DNA from: Streptomyces sp. NTH33
GTDB lineage: Bacteria; Actinomycetota; Actinomycetes; Streptomycetales; Streptomycetaceae
NCBI RefSeq assembly: GCF_003236365.1
Contig: NZ_POTZ01000008.1
Span: 1 to 40,163, forward strand
DNA length: 40,163 nucleotides
Direction: 5' to 3'
Shown here: positions 21,031 through 30,654 of the stretch, in pieces
Position numbering within the stretch: position 1 is the stretch's first letter
Layout of the letters: every line of letters starts with the position of its first letter
The notes under the pieces: model-generated
What the model was told of the DNA's origin: nothing
Database searches by the model: none
What the model saw: the letters and a program-made list of their open reading frames with translations, nothing else
Made by a program: the position numbers and the translations under genes

Positions 21031-21762
21031 ATGACCCATCCGAATACGGCGTCCCGCCCCACTCAAGCCGTGATCCTGGCCGGAGGCCAGGGGTCACGGC
21101 TGCGCCCTTACACCGACGACCGGCCCAAGCCGATGGTCGAGATCCCCGGCACGGGCACCCCGATCATCGGTCACCAGCTCGCCTGGCTCGCCGAGGAGGG
21201 TGTGACGGACGTGGTGGTCTCCTGCGGCCACCTCGCCGAGGTCCTGCAGAAGTGGCTGAAGTCGGCGGACCTGCCGGTCCACGTCACCACCGTCGTGGAG
21301 GCCGAGCCCCTGGGCCGGGGCGGCGGCCTGAAGTTCGCCGCCGCGCACCTCCCTCACCCGGACAGGCCCTGGTACGCCACCAACGGCGACATCTGGACCC
21401 GGTTCTCGCTGCGCGACATGGCCGACTTCCACACCGAGCGCGACGCGGTCGCCACGCTCGCGCTGGCCCGCCCGCGGCTTCCCTGGGGGGCCGTGCAGAC
21501 GGACGGCTTCGGGCACATCACGGACTTCATCGAGGCCCCTCCGTCGACCTTCGAGATCAACGCGGGTGTCTACGTCTTCTCGCCCGGGTTCGCCGCCCTG
21601 CTCCCGGAGCGCGGCGACCACGAGCGCACCACGTTCCCGCGTCTGGCCCGTGAACGCCGACTGGCCGGCTTCCCGATTCCGCAGGGCGCGTACTGGCGTG
21701 CCATCGACACCGCGAAGGACCTCACGGAGGCCGCGAAGGAGCTGGCGGCGCTGGGCAGGTGA
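21031..21762 (+). CDS. Nucleotidyltransferase (sugar-1-phosphate type)
   Basis: 243 residues from ATG 21031; TACAGT lies 6 nt before it, suggesting a leaderless transcript. The start of the protein has the signature AVILAGGQGSRLRPYTDDRPKPM (loop for NTP binding split about residues 13-35), then a TNGDIW metal motif, and EINAGVYVF. This is the NTP_transferase fold of glucose-1-phosphate thymidylyl- and mannose-1-phosphate guanylyl-transferases, but at 243 residues it lacks the C-terminal domain of those enzymes. Exact NTP and sugar cannot be read from sequence. Convergent with the DoxX gene. Confidence 0.85.
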   Translation: MTHPNTASRPTQAVILAGGQGSRLRPYTDDRPKPMVEIPGTGTPIIGHQLAWLAEEGVTDVVVSCGHLAEVLQKWLKSADLPVHVTTVVEAEPLGRGGGLKFAAAHLPHPDRPWYATNGDIWTRFSLRDMADFHTERDAVATLALARPRLPWGAVQTDGFGHITDFIEAPPSTFEINAGVYVFSPGFAALLPERGDHERTTFPRLARERRLAGFPIPQGAYWRAIDTAKDLTEAAKELAALGR

Positions 21763-21808
21763 GCCCGGCCCACCGCATCCCGGCCCACCGCGCCCCGATC
21801 CGGGTGCG

Positions 21809-21868
21809 CACGCCGACGGGGTCCCGCACGCTCGGACGACACGAGCTGTGCGGGACCCCGTCGGCGTG
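21809..21868. terminator. Long perfect bidirectional hairpin
   Basis: A 21-bp perfect stem (21809-21829 with 21848-21868) with an 18-nt loop between convergent genes. No U tract is needed for termination in Streptomyces hairpins of this strength. Confidence 0.85.
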
Positions 21869-21907
21869 ACAGCGAGCCGTCGTGACAGCGGTCCGGCGCC
21901 GCGCCGG

Positions 21908-23758
21908 TCACCCCAGCAGGCCGCCCACCAGTCCCGGCTGGCCGGAGGACGAGCTGCCACTGCCGGACCCTCCGGGGCTGCCGCTGGAACCGCTGGAACC
22001 GCTGGAGCCGCTGGAGCCGCCGCTGCCGCTGCTGCCGCTGCCGCTGCCGCCGGTGGCGGTGCCGCCGGAGGTCGGGCCCGAGCTGGTGCTGGGTGCCTGC
22101 TGGGCCGGGGCGGAGTGGCGCGGCGGGGTCTGGCCGGTGCCCTGGGTCTCGCTGGGTGTGCCACTGGTCGCGGTGCCGCTCCCGCGGGTCTCGCCGGGTG
22201 TGACGGAGGGGCCGTCGGACGGGCTTGCCGAGGAGCCGTCCTGCCGGGCCGGCGAGGCGGGCGCCGACGGCTGCCTCTGCTGCCGTTCGCCCGGCTTCCG
22301 GGGCAGCGGTGAGCCGGGCCGTTCGTTGCGCGGGGCTTCACCGGGTCCGGGTACGACCACGCGGTCGGCGTCGCGTACGGCACCGCCCAGGGTCGAGCCG
22401 ACCAGCAGGGTGAGGCCGGTGACGACGACGGTGAGCAGGGCGCCGCGGCGCAGGACGAACTGGCGCAGCTCCCAGATGTCGGAGCGTGGGCCGAGCCGTC
22501 GCCAGGCGAGGGCGGCGAGGCGGCCGTCGACGGAGTAGACGGGGGCGCCGGCGATGATCAGCGGGGACCAGGCGGCGAGGTAGATGATGTCCGGGGCGTC
22601 GTAGACGGGGGCGGTCTTCCAGCTGACGGTGACGATGAGCGCGGCCGACAGCAGCGCGCCGATCGCCGCGGCGACCCGCTGCCAGCAGCCCAGGATCGTG
22701 AGGACTCCGACGATGACCTGGAGGAAGGCGATGGCGAGTCCGGAGCCGACGGGGTGGTGGAGGGCGAACTGGCGCAGTGGTTCGGCGGCGTCCCAGGGGT
22801 GCAGGGAGTTGAGCCACTTGACCATGGAGCCGCGTGTGCCGCCGTCGAAGTAGAGCGGGTCGCAGAGCTTGCTCATGCCGGCGTAGACGGTGATGCCGCC
22901 GAGGAAGACGCGCAGCGGGAGCAGGACGACGCCGAGGTTCATGCGGCGGCCGGGGTAGTAGGCGTGCCGGGAGGGGTCGTCGGCGTGCCGCCTGCCGGGC
23001 CGGCGCGCGTACTCGGCGGCCGCGTCCTGCGCGTCGTGTTCCCCGTACTCCCCGTACTCCCCGTGCTCGTCGTACTCGCGGTACTGGCCGTACTCCCCGT
23101 GTCCGGCGTACTGGTCGTCCGTGAAGTCTGCTTCGCCGTAAGGCGGTTGGCCGTACCCCGCGCCGCCGTGTCCGGTGCCGCCGTACCCCGCACGGTCGTA
23201 CGCCGGCTCCTCGTACGCGCTGCCCGCGGTCCGCATGTGCGGCAGCAGCCGGGTCTCGCCGGGTGCGGGCGGGCGCGGGGCGCCGACGACGGGGATCTCG
23301 ACGGTCTCGTCGAGATCGGCGTAGGGGGCGGCGCCGTAGCCCGGAGTGGTGCCGAGGCGTGGGACGACCTGCGTGGCCATGGTGTCGGTGGGCGTCTCGT
23401 CGGCGTACTGGACGCTTCCGCTGCGTACGGCCTGCAGCAGCCGGTGGGCGCCGGTGTCGTCGGGTGCGGACCTGCCGCTCCAGACGACCGGGCGGCGTTG
23501 GGCGGCGGCCCCGGCCCGGCCCGCCGTGCCGACGGCGGGCGTGCGGGCCGCGTACTGGGCGCCGCTCGGGTGCCAGGCGGTACGCGGGAACAGGGTGCGC
23601 CGTGAGGAGGCGCCCAACTGCACGCGGAAACTGGCGTTGTTGACGATGACCTGCGCCGGATCGCTCGGCACCTTCACCATGCTCAGCGCGGGAGCGTCGT
23701 CGTACCCCGACGAGCGGTCCCCCGTGGGTGTGCGGGGTGTTCTGGTGTCCACACTCAT
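21908..23758 (-). CDS. DoxX-family membrane protein with disordered tails
   Basis: 616 residues. A long N-terminal low-complexity region (about 1-270) includes Gly/Tyr/Glu repeats (GEYGEYGEH), then a DoxX-like membrane core of four helices (about 272-420, MNLGVVLLPLRVFLGGITVY, AGMSKLCDPLYFDGG, WKTAPVYDAPDIIYLAAW) and a further TM helix near 440-460. The last 130 residues are Pro/Ser/Gly-rich, ending in GSSGSSG repeats. DoxX proteins are small quinone- or thiol-linked membrane proteins; this fused form is typical of Streptomyces, function unproven. The upstream ribosome site is weak. Confidence 0.85.
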   Translation of the reverse strand: MSVDTRTPRTPTGDRSSGYDDAPALSMVKVPSDPAQVIVNNASFRVQLGASSRRTLFPRTAWHPSGAQYAARTPAVGTAGRAGAAAQRRPVVWSGRSAPDDTGAHRLLQAVRSGSVQYADETPTDTMATQVVPRLGTTPGYGAAPYADLDETVEIPVVGAPRPPAPGETRLLPHMRTAGSAYEEPAYDRAGYGGTGHGGAGYGQPPYGEADFTDDQYAGHGEYGQYREYDEHGEYGEYGEHDAQDAAAEYARRPGRRHADDPSRHAYYPGRRMNLGVVLLPLRVFLGGITVYAGMSKLCDPLYFDGGTRGSMVKWLNSLHPWDAAEPLRQFALHHPVGSGLAIAFLQVIVGVLTILGCWQRVAAAIGALLSAALIVTVSWKTAPVYDAPDIIYLAAWSPLIIAGAPVYSVDGRLAALAWRRLGPRSDIWELRQFVLRRGALLTVVVTGLTLLVGSTLGGAVRDADRVVVPGPGEAPRNERPGSPLPRKPGERQQRQPSAPASPARQDGSSASPSDGPSVTPGETRGSGTATSGTPSETQGTGQTPPRHSAPAQQAPSTSSGPTSGGTATGGSGSGSSGSGGSSGSSGSSGSSGSPGGSGSGSSSSGQPGLVGGLLG

Positions 23759-23841
23759 CTAACCGAGTGATGAGGTGTTAGGACACTGCCTTGACGCGTC
23801 GGATCTGTCCGGACCGCGTCAAGGGTGTGCCGGGCGCCCGG

Positions 23842-24786
23842 TCACGCGCGCCTGCGCGCCGCCTCGTACAGCACGATCCCGGCCGCCACACCGGCGTTGA
23901 GCGACTCCGCCCCGCCCGGCATCGGGATCCGCACCCGCAGGTCGCAGGTCTCGCCGACCAGCCGGGACAGGCCCTTGCCCTCGCTGCCGACGACGATGAC
24001 GACGGGGCCCTCCAGGGCGTCCAGGTCGCCGAGTTCGACGTCGCCGTCCGCGGCGAGGCCGACGACGGTGATGCCCGCCTTCTGGTACGTCTCCAGGGCG
24101 CGCGTCAGGTTGGTGGCGCGGGCGACGGGCGTACGGGCGGCCGTGCCGGCGGAGGTCTTCCAGGCACCGGCGGTCATGCCGGCCGCGCGCCGTTCGGGAA
24201 CGACCACGCCGTGTCCGCCGAAGGCGGAGACGGAGCGGACGACCGCGCCGAGGTTGCGCGGGTCGGTCACCCCGTCGAGGGCGACGATCAGCGGGTCCTC
24301 GCCGGCGTCGTGGGCGGCGTCGGCCAGGTCCTCGGGGTGGGCGTACTCGTAGGGCGGGACCTGGAGGACGAGACCCTGGTGGTTGAGCCCGTTCGTCATC
24401 CGGTCGAGCTCGGGGCGCGGGGCCTCCATGAGGTTGATGCCGCCGCGTTCGGCCGCGAGCTGGAGTGCCTCGCGCACGCGCTCGTCGTTGTCGATGAACT
24501 GCTGGACGTAGAGCGTGGAGGCGGGCACGCCCTCGCGCAGCGCCTCGACGACCGGGTTGCGTCCGACGACGAACTCGGAGGAGGAGCGGCCCGAGCCGCG
24601 CCGCTGCTGCGGGCGGCCGCCCTGGGCGCGGCGGGCCTTGGCCTGTGCGGCGCGCTGCTTGGCGTGGCCCTTGCGCATCTCGGCGGGGGGTGTGGGGCCC
24701 TTGCCCTCCAGGCCTCGGCGCCGCTTGCCGCCGCTGCCGACCTGGGCGCCCTTCTTGCCGGACATGCGGCGGTTGTTCCCGGCCAT
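23842..24786 (-). CDS. rlmB: 23S rRNA (guanosine-2'-O)-methyltransferase RlmB
   Basis: 314 residues. A basic disordered N-terminal tail of about 70 residues precedes the L30e-like substrate domain ([23 protein letters not shown]) and the SPOUT/TrmH knot: motif 1 [15 protein letters not shown], motif 2 [12 protein letters not shown], motif 3 [22 protein letters not shown] broken at about 285-306. It transfers methyl from SAM to a guanosine 2'-OH in 23S rRNA. AGGTAGG precedes the ATG. It lies directly downstream of cysS, an arrangement common in Actinobacteria. Confidence 0.92.
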   Translation of the reverse strand: MAGNNRRMSGKKGAQVGSGGKRRRGLEGKGPTPPAEMRKGHAKQRAAQAKARRAQGGRPQQRRGSGRSSSEFVVGRNPVVEALREGVPASTLYVQQFIDNDERVREALQLAAERGGINLMEAPRPELDRMTNGLNHQGLVLQVPPYEYAHPEDLADAAHDAGEDPLIVALDGVTDPRNLGAVVRSVSAFGGHGVVVPERRAAGMTAGAWKTSAGTAARTPVARATNLTRALETYQKAGITVVGLAADGDVELGDLDALEGPVVIVVGSEGKGLSRLVGETCDLRVRIPMPGGAESLNAGVAAGIVLYEAARRRA

Positions 24787-24916
24787 GACCTACCTGTCTG
24801 TTGAAAGCGTCGTCTGTACGTCTGTGAATATGAAGACGTCTATGAAGCGTACGTCCATGGAGTGTGCCGCCCGTGGGGTCGGGCGGCACAGTCGGTCTTC
24901 GGTGCCCACGCGGGGC

Positions 24917-26317
24917 TCAGCGTGAGCCGAGGCTCCAGCGGGGTCCCTCCGGGCTGTCCTCGATGACCAGGCCGGACTGGTTGAGCTGGTCGCGGATGGC
25001 GTCGGCGGTGGGCCAGTCCTTGCGGGCGCGGGCGGCCTCGCGCTGGTCCAGGACCATGCGGACCAGGGTGTCGACCACGCCGTGGAGGTCTTCGCCGCGG
25101 TCGCCGCTCTCGCCGGCCCAGTGCTCGTCGAGCGGGTCGAGGCCGAGGACGCCGAGCATGGCGCGTACCTCGGCGAGGCGGGCCACGGCAGCTTCCTTGT
25201 CGTCGGCCGCGAGGGCGCTGTTGCCCTGGCGGACGGTGGTGTGGACGACGGCGAGCGCCTGGGGGACGCCGAGGTCGTCGTCCATGGCCTCGGCGAAGGC
25301 GGGCGGGACCTGGTCGGCGGGCTCGACCGGGCCGGCCTTCTCCACCACGCGCTGGATGAAGCCCTCGATGCGGGCGAAGGCGGACTCGGCCTCGCGCAGC
25401 GACTCCTCGCTGTACTCGATCATCGAGCGGTAGTGCGGGGTGCCGAGGTAGTAGCGCAGCACGATGGGCCGCCAGTGCTTGACCATCTCGGAGACCAGCA
25501 CGCTGTTGCCGAGCGACTTGGACATCTTGTCGCCGGCCATGGTCACCCAGGCGTTGTGCACCCAGTACTGGGCGAAGTCGTCGCCGTAGGCCTTGGCCTG
25601 GGCGATCTCGTTCTCGTGGTGCGGGAAGATCAGGTCCAGGCCGCCGCCGTGGATGTCGAAGGCGGAGCCGAGGTACTTGTGGGCCATGGCCGAGCACTCC
25701 AGGTGCCAGCCCGGCCGGCCCTCGCCCCAGGGGGTGGGCCAGGTGGGCTCGCCGGGCTTGGCCGCCTTCCACATGGCGAAGTCGCGCGGGTCCCGCTTGC
25801 CGGTCTCGCCGGCGCCGGAGGGCTGCTGGAGGTTGTCCAGCTCCTGCCGCGACAGCTGCAGGTAGCCGGGGAAGGAGCGCACGTCGAAGTAGACGTTGCC
25901 GTCGGCGGCGTAGGCGTGACCGCGCTCGATGAGGCCCTGCATCATCTCGACCATCTCCGGCACGTGGCCGGTGGCGCGGGGCTCGTAGGTGGGGGGCAGG
26001 CAGCCGAGGGCGGCGTAGCCGTCGTCGAAGGCGCGCTCGTTGTTGTAGCCGATCGCCCACCAGGGGCGGTTCTGCTCGTGCGCCTTGGCGATGATCTTGT
26101 CGTCGATGTCGGTGACGTTGCGGATGAACGTCACCTCATAGCCGCGGTAGGTGAACCAGCGGCGCATGATGTCGAAGTTCAGCCCCGAGCGGATGTGTCC
26201 GATGTGCGGGGCCGCCTGCACGGTGGCACCGCACAGGTAGATCGAGACACAGCCCGGCTTGAGCGGGGTGAAGTCACGGATCTGCCGGGCGTTGGTGTCG
26301 TACAGGCGAATAGTCAC
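24917..26317 (-). CDS. cysS: Cysteinyl-tRNA synthetase
   Basis: 466 residues from GTG 26317, preceded by TGGAGG; the frame is open further upstream only because the degenerate PPOX duplication reads through. Class I motifs are HIGH (38-41, PHIGHIRSG) and KMSKS (264-268). The zinc ligands Cys29, Cys208, His233 or His234 and Glu235 are present. C-terminal helical and anticodon-binding domains are complete. It charges tRNA-Cys. Forms a unit with rlmB and probably follows ispD-ispF and the oxidoreductase in a leftward run. Confidence 0.95.
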   Translation of the reverse strand: MTIRLYDTNARQIRDFTPLKPGCVSIYLCGATVQAAPHIGHIRSGLNFDIMRRWFTYRGYEVTFIRNVTDIDDKIIAKAHEQNRPWWAIGYNNERAFDDGYAALGCLPPTYEPRATGHVPEMVEMMQGLIERGHAYAADGNVYFDVRSFPGYLQLSRQELDNLQQPSGAGETGKRDPRDFAMWKAAKPGEPTWPTPWGEGRPGWHLECSAMAHKYLGSAFDIHGGGLDLIFPHHENEIAQAKAYGDDFAQYWVHNAWVTMAGDKMSKSLGNSVLVSEMVKHWRPIVLRYYLGTPHYRSMIEYSEESLREAESAFARIEGFIQRVVEKAGPVEPADQVPPAFAEAMDDDLGVPQALAVVHTTVRQGNSALAADDKEAAVARLAEVRAMLGVLGLDPLDEHWAGESGDRGEDLHGVVDTLVRMVLDQREAARARKDWPTADAIRDQLNQSGLVIEDSPEGPRWSLGSR

Positions 26318-26410
26318 GCCTCCAGGGTAGTGGGCCGCGGGGAGTGCCTCGCACTCATTCCCGCGGACCCGCCGCGCGTGCGTGACCTCGACCGGCCGCC
26401 GGCCGGCCGT

Positions 26411-26486
26411 CAGAGCCTCCCGGCGACCTTCCTCCGGCCGGACCCGCACCACCACCCGGTCGGCGTCCCGGGCCGAGGAGGGGTTG
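26411..26486 (-). pseudogene. Degenerate duplicate of the 3' end of the PPOX gene
   Basis: About 76 bp that match 26551-26625 (exact for CTCCGGCCGGACCCGCACCA and neighbouring blocks, with a 1-nt insertion and several substitutions). It would encode the VVVRVRPEKVAGRL tail but is frameshifted. The match resumes briefly at GCGTACTTC (26519-26527 against 26632-26640). Lies between the cysS start and the intact PPOX stop. Confidence 0.75.
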
Positions 26487-26549
26487 CCCCGTCCAACAGC
26501 GGGCTCCGCCCGCAGGCGGCGTACTTCACTCGACCCGGACCCGGCAGCC

Positions 26550-26954
26550 CTACAGCCTCCCCGCGACCTTCTCCGGCCGGACCCGCACCACCACCCGGTC
26601 GGCGTCCTGGGCCGAGGACGGGTTGAACTCCGCGTACTTCTTGCCGGTGTACTTCAGGGACAGCTGGTCGATGAGTTCCCGGGCGCCCTCGGTGGTGAGT
26701 TCGGCGGTGCCGCGGATCTCGGCGTACTCGTAGGGCGACTCGGGGTCCAGGACGACGACGCTGACGCGGGGGTCGCGGTCGAGGTTCAGCTTCTTGCGGC
26801 GGTCGGCGGTGGTGGAGATGAGGAGGTCGTCGCCGTCCCGCTTCACCCAGACCGGGGACAGTTGCGGGCTGCCGTCGGGCTGGATGGTGCCGACGACGAC
26901 GAAGACGGGGCCGTCGAGCAGTGACTTGATCCGGTCGGACAGGGCGGCGGACAT
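26550..26954 (-). CDS. PPOX-class F420/FMN-dependent oxidoreductase
   Basis: 134 residues; GGAGGTG precedes ATG 26954. Split-barrel flavin-fold pattern: FVVVGTIQPDGSPQLSPVWVKRDGDDLLI, RRKKLNLDRDPRVSVVVLDPESPYEYAEIRGTAEL (about residues 17-85). Members of this small family bind F420 or FMN and reduce diverse substrates; the physiological substrate is unknown. The last 25 codons have been duplicated downstream (26411-26486). Gene continues a leftward run with ispD and ispF. Confidence 0.87.
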   Translation of the reverse strand: MSAALSDRIKSLLDGPVFVVVGTIQPDGSPQLSPVWVKRDGDDLLISTTADRRKKLNLDRDPRVSVVVLDPESPYEYAEIRGTAELTTEGARELIDQLSLKYTGKKYAEFNPSSAQDADRVVVRVRPEKVAGRL

Positions 26955-27011
26955 GGGGGCACCTCCGTGAGCCGGGGCAGTGGCGGCCTGTGCGGGTACC
27001 CTCGCACGCTC

Positions 27012-27506
27012 TCAGCTCACCCGCACCACGAGCGCCGTGGCCACCGCCATCAGACCCTCGCCCCGGCCGGGGAAGCCGAGCCCGTCGGTGGTCGCGCCGG
27101 AGACGGTGACCGGCGCGCCGGCCGCCTCGGAGAGGATCTTCTGGGCCTCCTCGCGCCGCTTGCCGATCTTCGGCCGGGGGCCGACGACCTGTACGGCGAC
27201 GTTGCCGATCCGGAAGCCCGCCGCGCGGACGATCCGTGCGGCCTCCGTCAGGAGCGTGACCCCGGACGCGCCCGACCATTCGGGGCGCCCGGTACCGAAG
27301 TGCTGTCCGAGGTCGCCGAGGCCGGCGGCGGAGAACAGCGCGTTGCACGCGGCGTGCGCGACGACGTCGGCGTCGGAGTGCCCGGCCAGTCCGGGGCCCT
27401 CGTCCTCCCACTTCAGGCCCGCGCACCACAGTTCGCGGCCGTCCTCGAAGGCGTGGATGTCGGTGCCGATGCCGACCTGGGGCAGCAGGGGTGCGTCAGA
27501 AGCCAT
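27012..27506 (-). CDS. ispF: 2-C-methyl-D-erythritol 2,4-cyclodiphosphate synthase
   Basis: 164 residues. Signature [12 protein letters not shown] (metal Asp and His), [16 protein letters not shown], and the substrate-binding [14 protein letters not shown] are all present. It makes the cyclic diphosphate in the MEP isoprenoid pathway from CDP-ME-2-phosphate. Its start overlaps the ispD end by 11 nt (27496-27506), so ispD and ispF are co-translated, as in many bacteria where they may be fused. Confidence 0.95.
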   Translation of the reverse strand: MASDAPLLPQVGIGTDIHAFEDGRELWCAGLKWEDEGPGLAGHSDADVVAHAACNALFSAAGLGDLGQHFGTGRPEWSGASGVTLLTEAARIVRAAGFRIGNVAVQVVGPRPKIGKRREEAQKILSEAAGAPVTVSGATTDGLGFPGRGEGLMAVATALVVRVS

Positions 27507-28254
27507 CGTTGAGCCTCCGGCGGGCCAGGACCGCCTCCGCGAGGATCAGGTCCAGTGGGCGGGTGACCTTGAACGCCTCCTCGTGGCCGGGCACGGTCAC
27601 GACCGGCTCCCCGAGCTGTTCGACCATGCTCGCGTCGTCGGTGACGTCGTCGGTGACCGTCTCGTGGGCGCGGATCAGCGTCGCCCGGTCGAAGCCCTGT
27701 GGGGTCTGTACGGCGCGCAGCCGCGACCGGTCGGGCGTGGCGACGACCGGTTCGGGCCCGCCCGGCGTGGGCTCGACCTGCTTGACGGTGTCCGCGAGCG
27801 GCAGTGCCGGCACGACGGCGACGGCTCCGTCCCGTACGGCCTCGATGACCGCGTCCACGGTGTCCACCGGTACCAGCGGGCGGGCCGCGTCGTGCACGAG
27901 GACGATCTCGTGGCCGGGCGGCAGCGCGTCGAGGCCGAGCCCGACGGACTCCTGGCGGGTCTCGCCGCCGGGTACGACGAGGACGTCGGTGCGCTCGGGC
28001 AGGGGGTGGGCGTCGAGGAGCGACTTGACCTCGGCGGTGCCGTCGGGCGGGGCGACGACGATGACGAGGGAGACGGCGCGGGAGGCGGCCATGGCCCGCA
28101 CCGCGTGGACGAGCATGGGCGTGCCGCCCAGGGTGCGCAGCGCCTTGGGGGCACCCGGACCGAGGCGTACGCCCCGGCCGGCGGCCGGGATCACGGCGGC
28201 GACGGGCACTCCCGGCCGGCCGGCCGTGGGCGAGGGGCGCGAATCGTCAGACAT
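27496..28254 (-). CDS. ispD: 2-C-methyl-D-erythritol 4-phosphate cytidylyltransferase
   Basis: 252 residues. N-terminal nucleotide-binding loop [21 protein letters not shown] (about 19-39), VHDAARPLV and the AVQTPQGF motif near the C-terminus identify IspD. It attaches CMP to MEP to give CDP-ME in the same pathway as IspF. Normal length. There is a 307-nt gap to carD upstream. Confidence 0.95.
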   Translation of the reverse strand: MSDDSRPSPTAGRPGVPVAAVIPAAGRGVRLGPGAPKALRTLGGTPMLVHAVRAMAASRAVSLVIVVAPPDGTAEVKSLLDAHPLPERTDVLVVPGGETRQESVGLGLDALPPGHEIVLVHDAARPLVPVDTVDAVIEAVRDGAVAVVPALPLADTVKQVEPTPGGPEPVVATPDRSRLRAVQTPQGFDRATLIRAHETVTDDVTDDASMVEQLGEPVVTVPGHEEAFKVTRPLDLILAEAVLARRRLNDGF

Positions 28255-28561
28255 CGGTTCCTGTCAGGTTTGTGTTCCGGCCCGGCGTGGGTATGGCCTG
28301 GGGGTAGTAGCCCCCGCTCGTGGAGCGCGGGGAGTGCCGGGCGCGAGGCCTTGACCGGACCCTTCCGTGACCCTGGTCGAGTCCCTGTCCGGGCCCGGCA
28401 CACAGTATCGGGGGATTCTTCCCTCGTCGTACGGCATGGATGCCACGCGTGGGCACTCGCGGGTATGGACATGCCGCAGCGCCCGGCGACGGGAATCGCG
28501 TCATCGGGCACCGCGGCATTTCACTGTGCTGAACTGAGGCGGGTGTGGCGGTCGCCTCGCG
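28255..28561. other. Intergenic region between ispD and carD
   Basis: 307 nt. Contains two mutually exclusive hairpins: GGGGG/CCCCC (28300-28304 with 28311-28315) and CCCCGCTC/GAGCGcGGGG (28312-28332). They may form a weak terminator for carD or a leader switch for ispD. No gene recognised. Confidence 0.4.
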
Positions 28562-29044
28562 TCAGGAGGCGAGGACCTCGTCGAGCAGGGCCTCGGCCTT
28601 GTCCTCGTTGGTGTTCTCCGCGAGGGCGAGCTCGCTCACCAGGATCTGGCGGGCCTTGGCGAGCATGCGCTTCTCACCGGCGGAGAGTCCACGCTCGCGC
28701 TCGCGACGCCACAGGTCGCGCACGACTTCCGCGACCTTGATGACATCGCCGGAGGCGAGCTTCTCCAGGTTTGCCTTGTAGCGACGCGACCAGTTCGTGG
28801 GCTCCTCGGCGTACGGAGCGCGCAGCACCTCGAAGACCCGGTCCAGCCCGTCCTGACCGACCACATCACGCACGCCGACGAACTCCGCATTGTCCGCTGG
28901 CACACGCACCGTCAGGTCACCCTGGGCGACCTTCAGCACCAAGTAGGTCTTGTCCACGCCTTTGATCTGGCGAGTTTCGATGGCCTCGATCAGCGCGGCC
29001 CCGTGATGGGGATAGACCACGGTGTCGCCAACCTTGAACGTCAT
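28562..29044 (-). CDS. carD: CarD-family RNA polymerase-binding regulator
   Basis: 160 residues, preceded by GGAAGGGG. N-terminal RNAP-interaction domain ([40 protein letters not shown]) and C-terminal helical DNA-binding domain ([22 protein letters not shown], with the Trp-containing EEPTNWSRR). CarD stabilises the open promoter complex and controls rRNA and stress genes in actinobacteria; essential in mycobacteria. Size and domains are typical. It lies upstream of the ispDF genes. Confidence 0.95.
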   Translation of the reverse strand: MTFKVGDTVVYPHHGAALIEAIETRQIKGVDKTYLVLKVAQGDLTVRVPADNAEFVGVRDVVGQDGLDRVFEVLRAPYAEEPTNWSRRYKANLEKLASGDVIKVAEVVRDLWRRERERGLSAGEKRMLAKARQILVSELALAENTNEDKAEALLDEVLAS

Positions 29045-29716
29045 GTGACAGGTACCCCTTCCGTGGCTATCCAGGGTAACACGGATACGGCGTCTTCTGA
29101 ATGGCGTTTTCGCAGGTCAGGGCATATCTCGGGGCTTGACAACAGCAACAGGAACGTGCTTCGGAAGGGTCACGGGGGTCAAGAGGAAGCGGGTATTCGC
29201 AGGTCGGAGGGGCTCTTCACGCGGGGCGAAACGCGTACGTTACACACTTCCGGCGGCCCGTCCAAACGGCCGAACATCCCGATTTGTCTGGTTCCCGACA
29301 CTCGACTTCCGCTACTCCGTTCGGTGCGGTCCCGGTGAGTCCCGGCCGAATCCGGAATTGATCACGGCCTTCGTCACATCGGCCGGCGGGACGGCCGGTG
29401 ATCAATTCCCGTCACCGCGCGCATTCCTTCACCGGAAATCCGCGCAACGCCGGAGGCCGGCTATGCGGACGGGCCCTTATGTGAATGGCGGACGGGGGCG
29501 CGGCCAATGCGGACGGCCCGCGCCGGGTTGTCCCCGCGGCCGGATTCCCGGCCGCGGGGAGCGGTCCGCCGGGCAGGTGTCCGCGTGCCCCGGGAGGCAC
29601 AGGGGCGGGTCGGGTGCGGCCCCGTTGGGACGGCTCGATAACCTAAGGCCGCCGACAGACACTTAGGGTGGCTTTGTTCACAGAGCCGCCCCTGCGTTAA
29701 AGGAGTTGCCGCCGCC
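29045..29716. other. Long intergenic region between divergent carD and lipoprotein genes
   Basis: 672 nt with the carD promoter on the left (TACCCT about 30 nt upstream of its ATG on the minus strand). It carries a 12-bp inverted repeat (29354-29409) and several GC hairpins near 29520-29560. No ORF with convincing coding character was found. Length allows an unannotated sRNA, but no sequence match is recognised. Confidence 0.45.
29354..29409. repeat. Inverted repeat GGAATTGATCAC
   Basis: GGAATTGATCAC (29354-29365) and its exact reverse complement (29398-29409) frame a 32-nt loop in which GGCC/GGCCG can pair further. AT-rich arms in a GC-rich region. Could be an operator pair, a cruciform or a terminator. 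Confidence 0.5.
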
Positions 29717-30361
29717 GTGAGCAGCAGCCTTCGACGCGGCGCCCTCGCCGCCGCCGCCCTCGCGTTCTCGATCGCCTCGCTCGCCGCGTGCGCCGCCGGC
29801 AACGATGCACAGACGCTCCAGATCAAGCCCGACAACGCGGCCGCGAGCGTCGGCGACATCAAGATCCAGAACGCGGTGGTCGTCACCCAGCCCGGCACCC
29901 AGACCAAGGGCCCGGCCGTGATCACCGCGACGCTCTTCAACAACGGCAAGGCCGCCCAGACGCTGGACGCGATCAGCGTCGAGGGCAACGGCACCGCCCA
30001 GATCACCCCCGCCCAGGGCCAGGGCAAGCTGACCATCCCCGCACACGGCTCCGTGGTCATCGGCGGCGAGGGCAACGCCTCCGCCGCGCTGCCCAGCCCC
30101 GGCCCCGGCCTGAAGGACGGCAACGCCCAGAAGGTCACCTTCACCTTCAGCCAGACCGGTGACGTGAGCCTGCGCGCCTTCGTCGTCCCGGCCGAGGGCT
30201 ACTTCGACAAGTGGGGCCCGAGCAGCGCCCCGGCGGCCCCGGGCGGCTCCGGAGCGGACGAGGAGTCGAAGTCGCCCTCGGCGGACAAGTCGAAGCCGTC
30301 CGGCGGCGACACCACCCCGGCCCCGAGCGACTCGGCCTCCCAGTCGGCGGCCGGCGACTGA
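29717..30361 (+). CDS. Lipoprotein, copper chaperone-like (DUF461/PCuAC-like) fold
   Basis: 214 residues from GTG 29717 (AAAGGAG 11 nt upstream). Lipobox LAAC at about 22-25 after a signal helix. The folded part (about 40-160) shows a beta-sandwich pattern: IKIQNAVVVTQPG, PAVITATLFNNGKAAQTLDAIS, QGKLTIPAHGSVVIGGEG. This resembles DUF461/PCuAC-like actinobacterial lipoproteins, but no Met/His copper-binding set is evident. The tail is Ser/Pro/Gly-rich. Divergent from carD; ends in a terminator shared with the phoP side. Confidence 0.7.
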   Translation: MSSSLRRGALAAAALAFSIASLAACAAGNDAQTLQIKPDNAAASVGDIKIQNAVVVTQPGTQTKGPAVITATLFNNGKAAQTLDAISVEGNGTAQITPAQGQGKLTIPAHGSVVIGGEGNASAALPSPGPGLKDGNAQKVTFTFSQTGDVSLRAFVVPAEGYFDKWGPSSAPAAPGGSGADEESKSPSADKSKPSGGDTTPAPSDSASQSAAGD

Positions 30362-30380
30362 GACCCGCGCCGTACGCCAC

Positions 30381-30416
30381 AAGGGCGGCACCCTCCGTGC
30401 GGAGGATGCCGCCCTT
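30381..30416. terminator. Terminator between lipoprotein and phoP region
   Basis: AAGGGCGGCA..CCTCC / GGAGG..TGCCGCCCTT stem with one C-A mismatch and a 4-nt loop; separates convergent genes. Confidence 0.75.
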
Positions 30417-30449
30417 GCCGTAGGAGCCTTGCCGCCCGGCCCGGCCGGC

Positions 30450-30556
30450 CTACGGCTCGAACTTGTAACCCAGCCCCCGGACCGTCACCAGGTACCGCGG
30501 CGCGCCCGGGTCCGGCTCGATCTTGGCACGCAGCCGCTTGACGTGGACGTCGAGGG
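30450..30556 (-). pseudogene. Duplicated 3' end of phoP
   Basis: 105-bp exact direct repeat (30452-30556) of 30657-30761. It encodes the last 34 residues of PhoP ([14 protein letters not shown] through LGYKFEP) then TAG at 30450-30452. It lacks the receiver domain and most of the DNA-binding domain, so it cannot act as PhoP. The 100 nt between the copies is unrelated to phoP. Confidence 0.85.
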
Positions 30557-30654
30557 ACCCCTCCCCCACGCACTCCTCGCACCGCTGCGCGGGCTTCGAC
30601 GTGCTGCGCCGGACTCCGCCCGGCGGCCCGGGACCACCGAACCACCGGCACCGC

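Noticed and set aside
21950..22060. Tandem repeat array in the DoxX gene as a regulatory element
   Set aside because: The GC-rich triplet repeats encode the Gly/Ser tail of the protein; a coding explanation is enough.
26318..26455. Longer CysS N-terminus
   Set aside because: The extra 46 codons come from the frameshifted PPOX duplicate and lack aaRS similarity; GTG 26317 has a good ribosome site.
28300..28332. Riboswitch before ispD
   Set aside because: The alternative hairpins are short and match no riboswitch class I know; they may simply be a weak carD terminator.
30450..30556. A second functional PhoP-like regulator
   Set aside because: Only the last 34 codons are present, with no receiver domain and no promoter.
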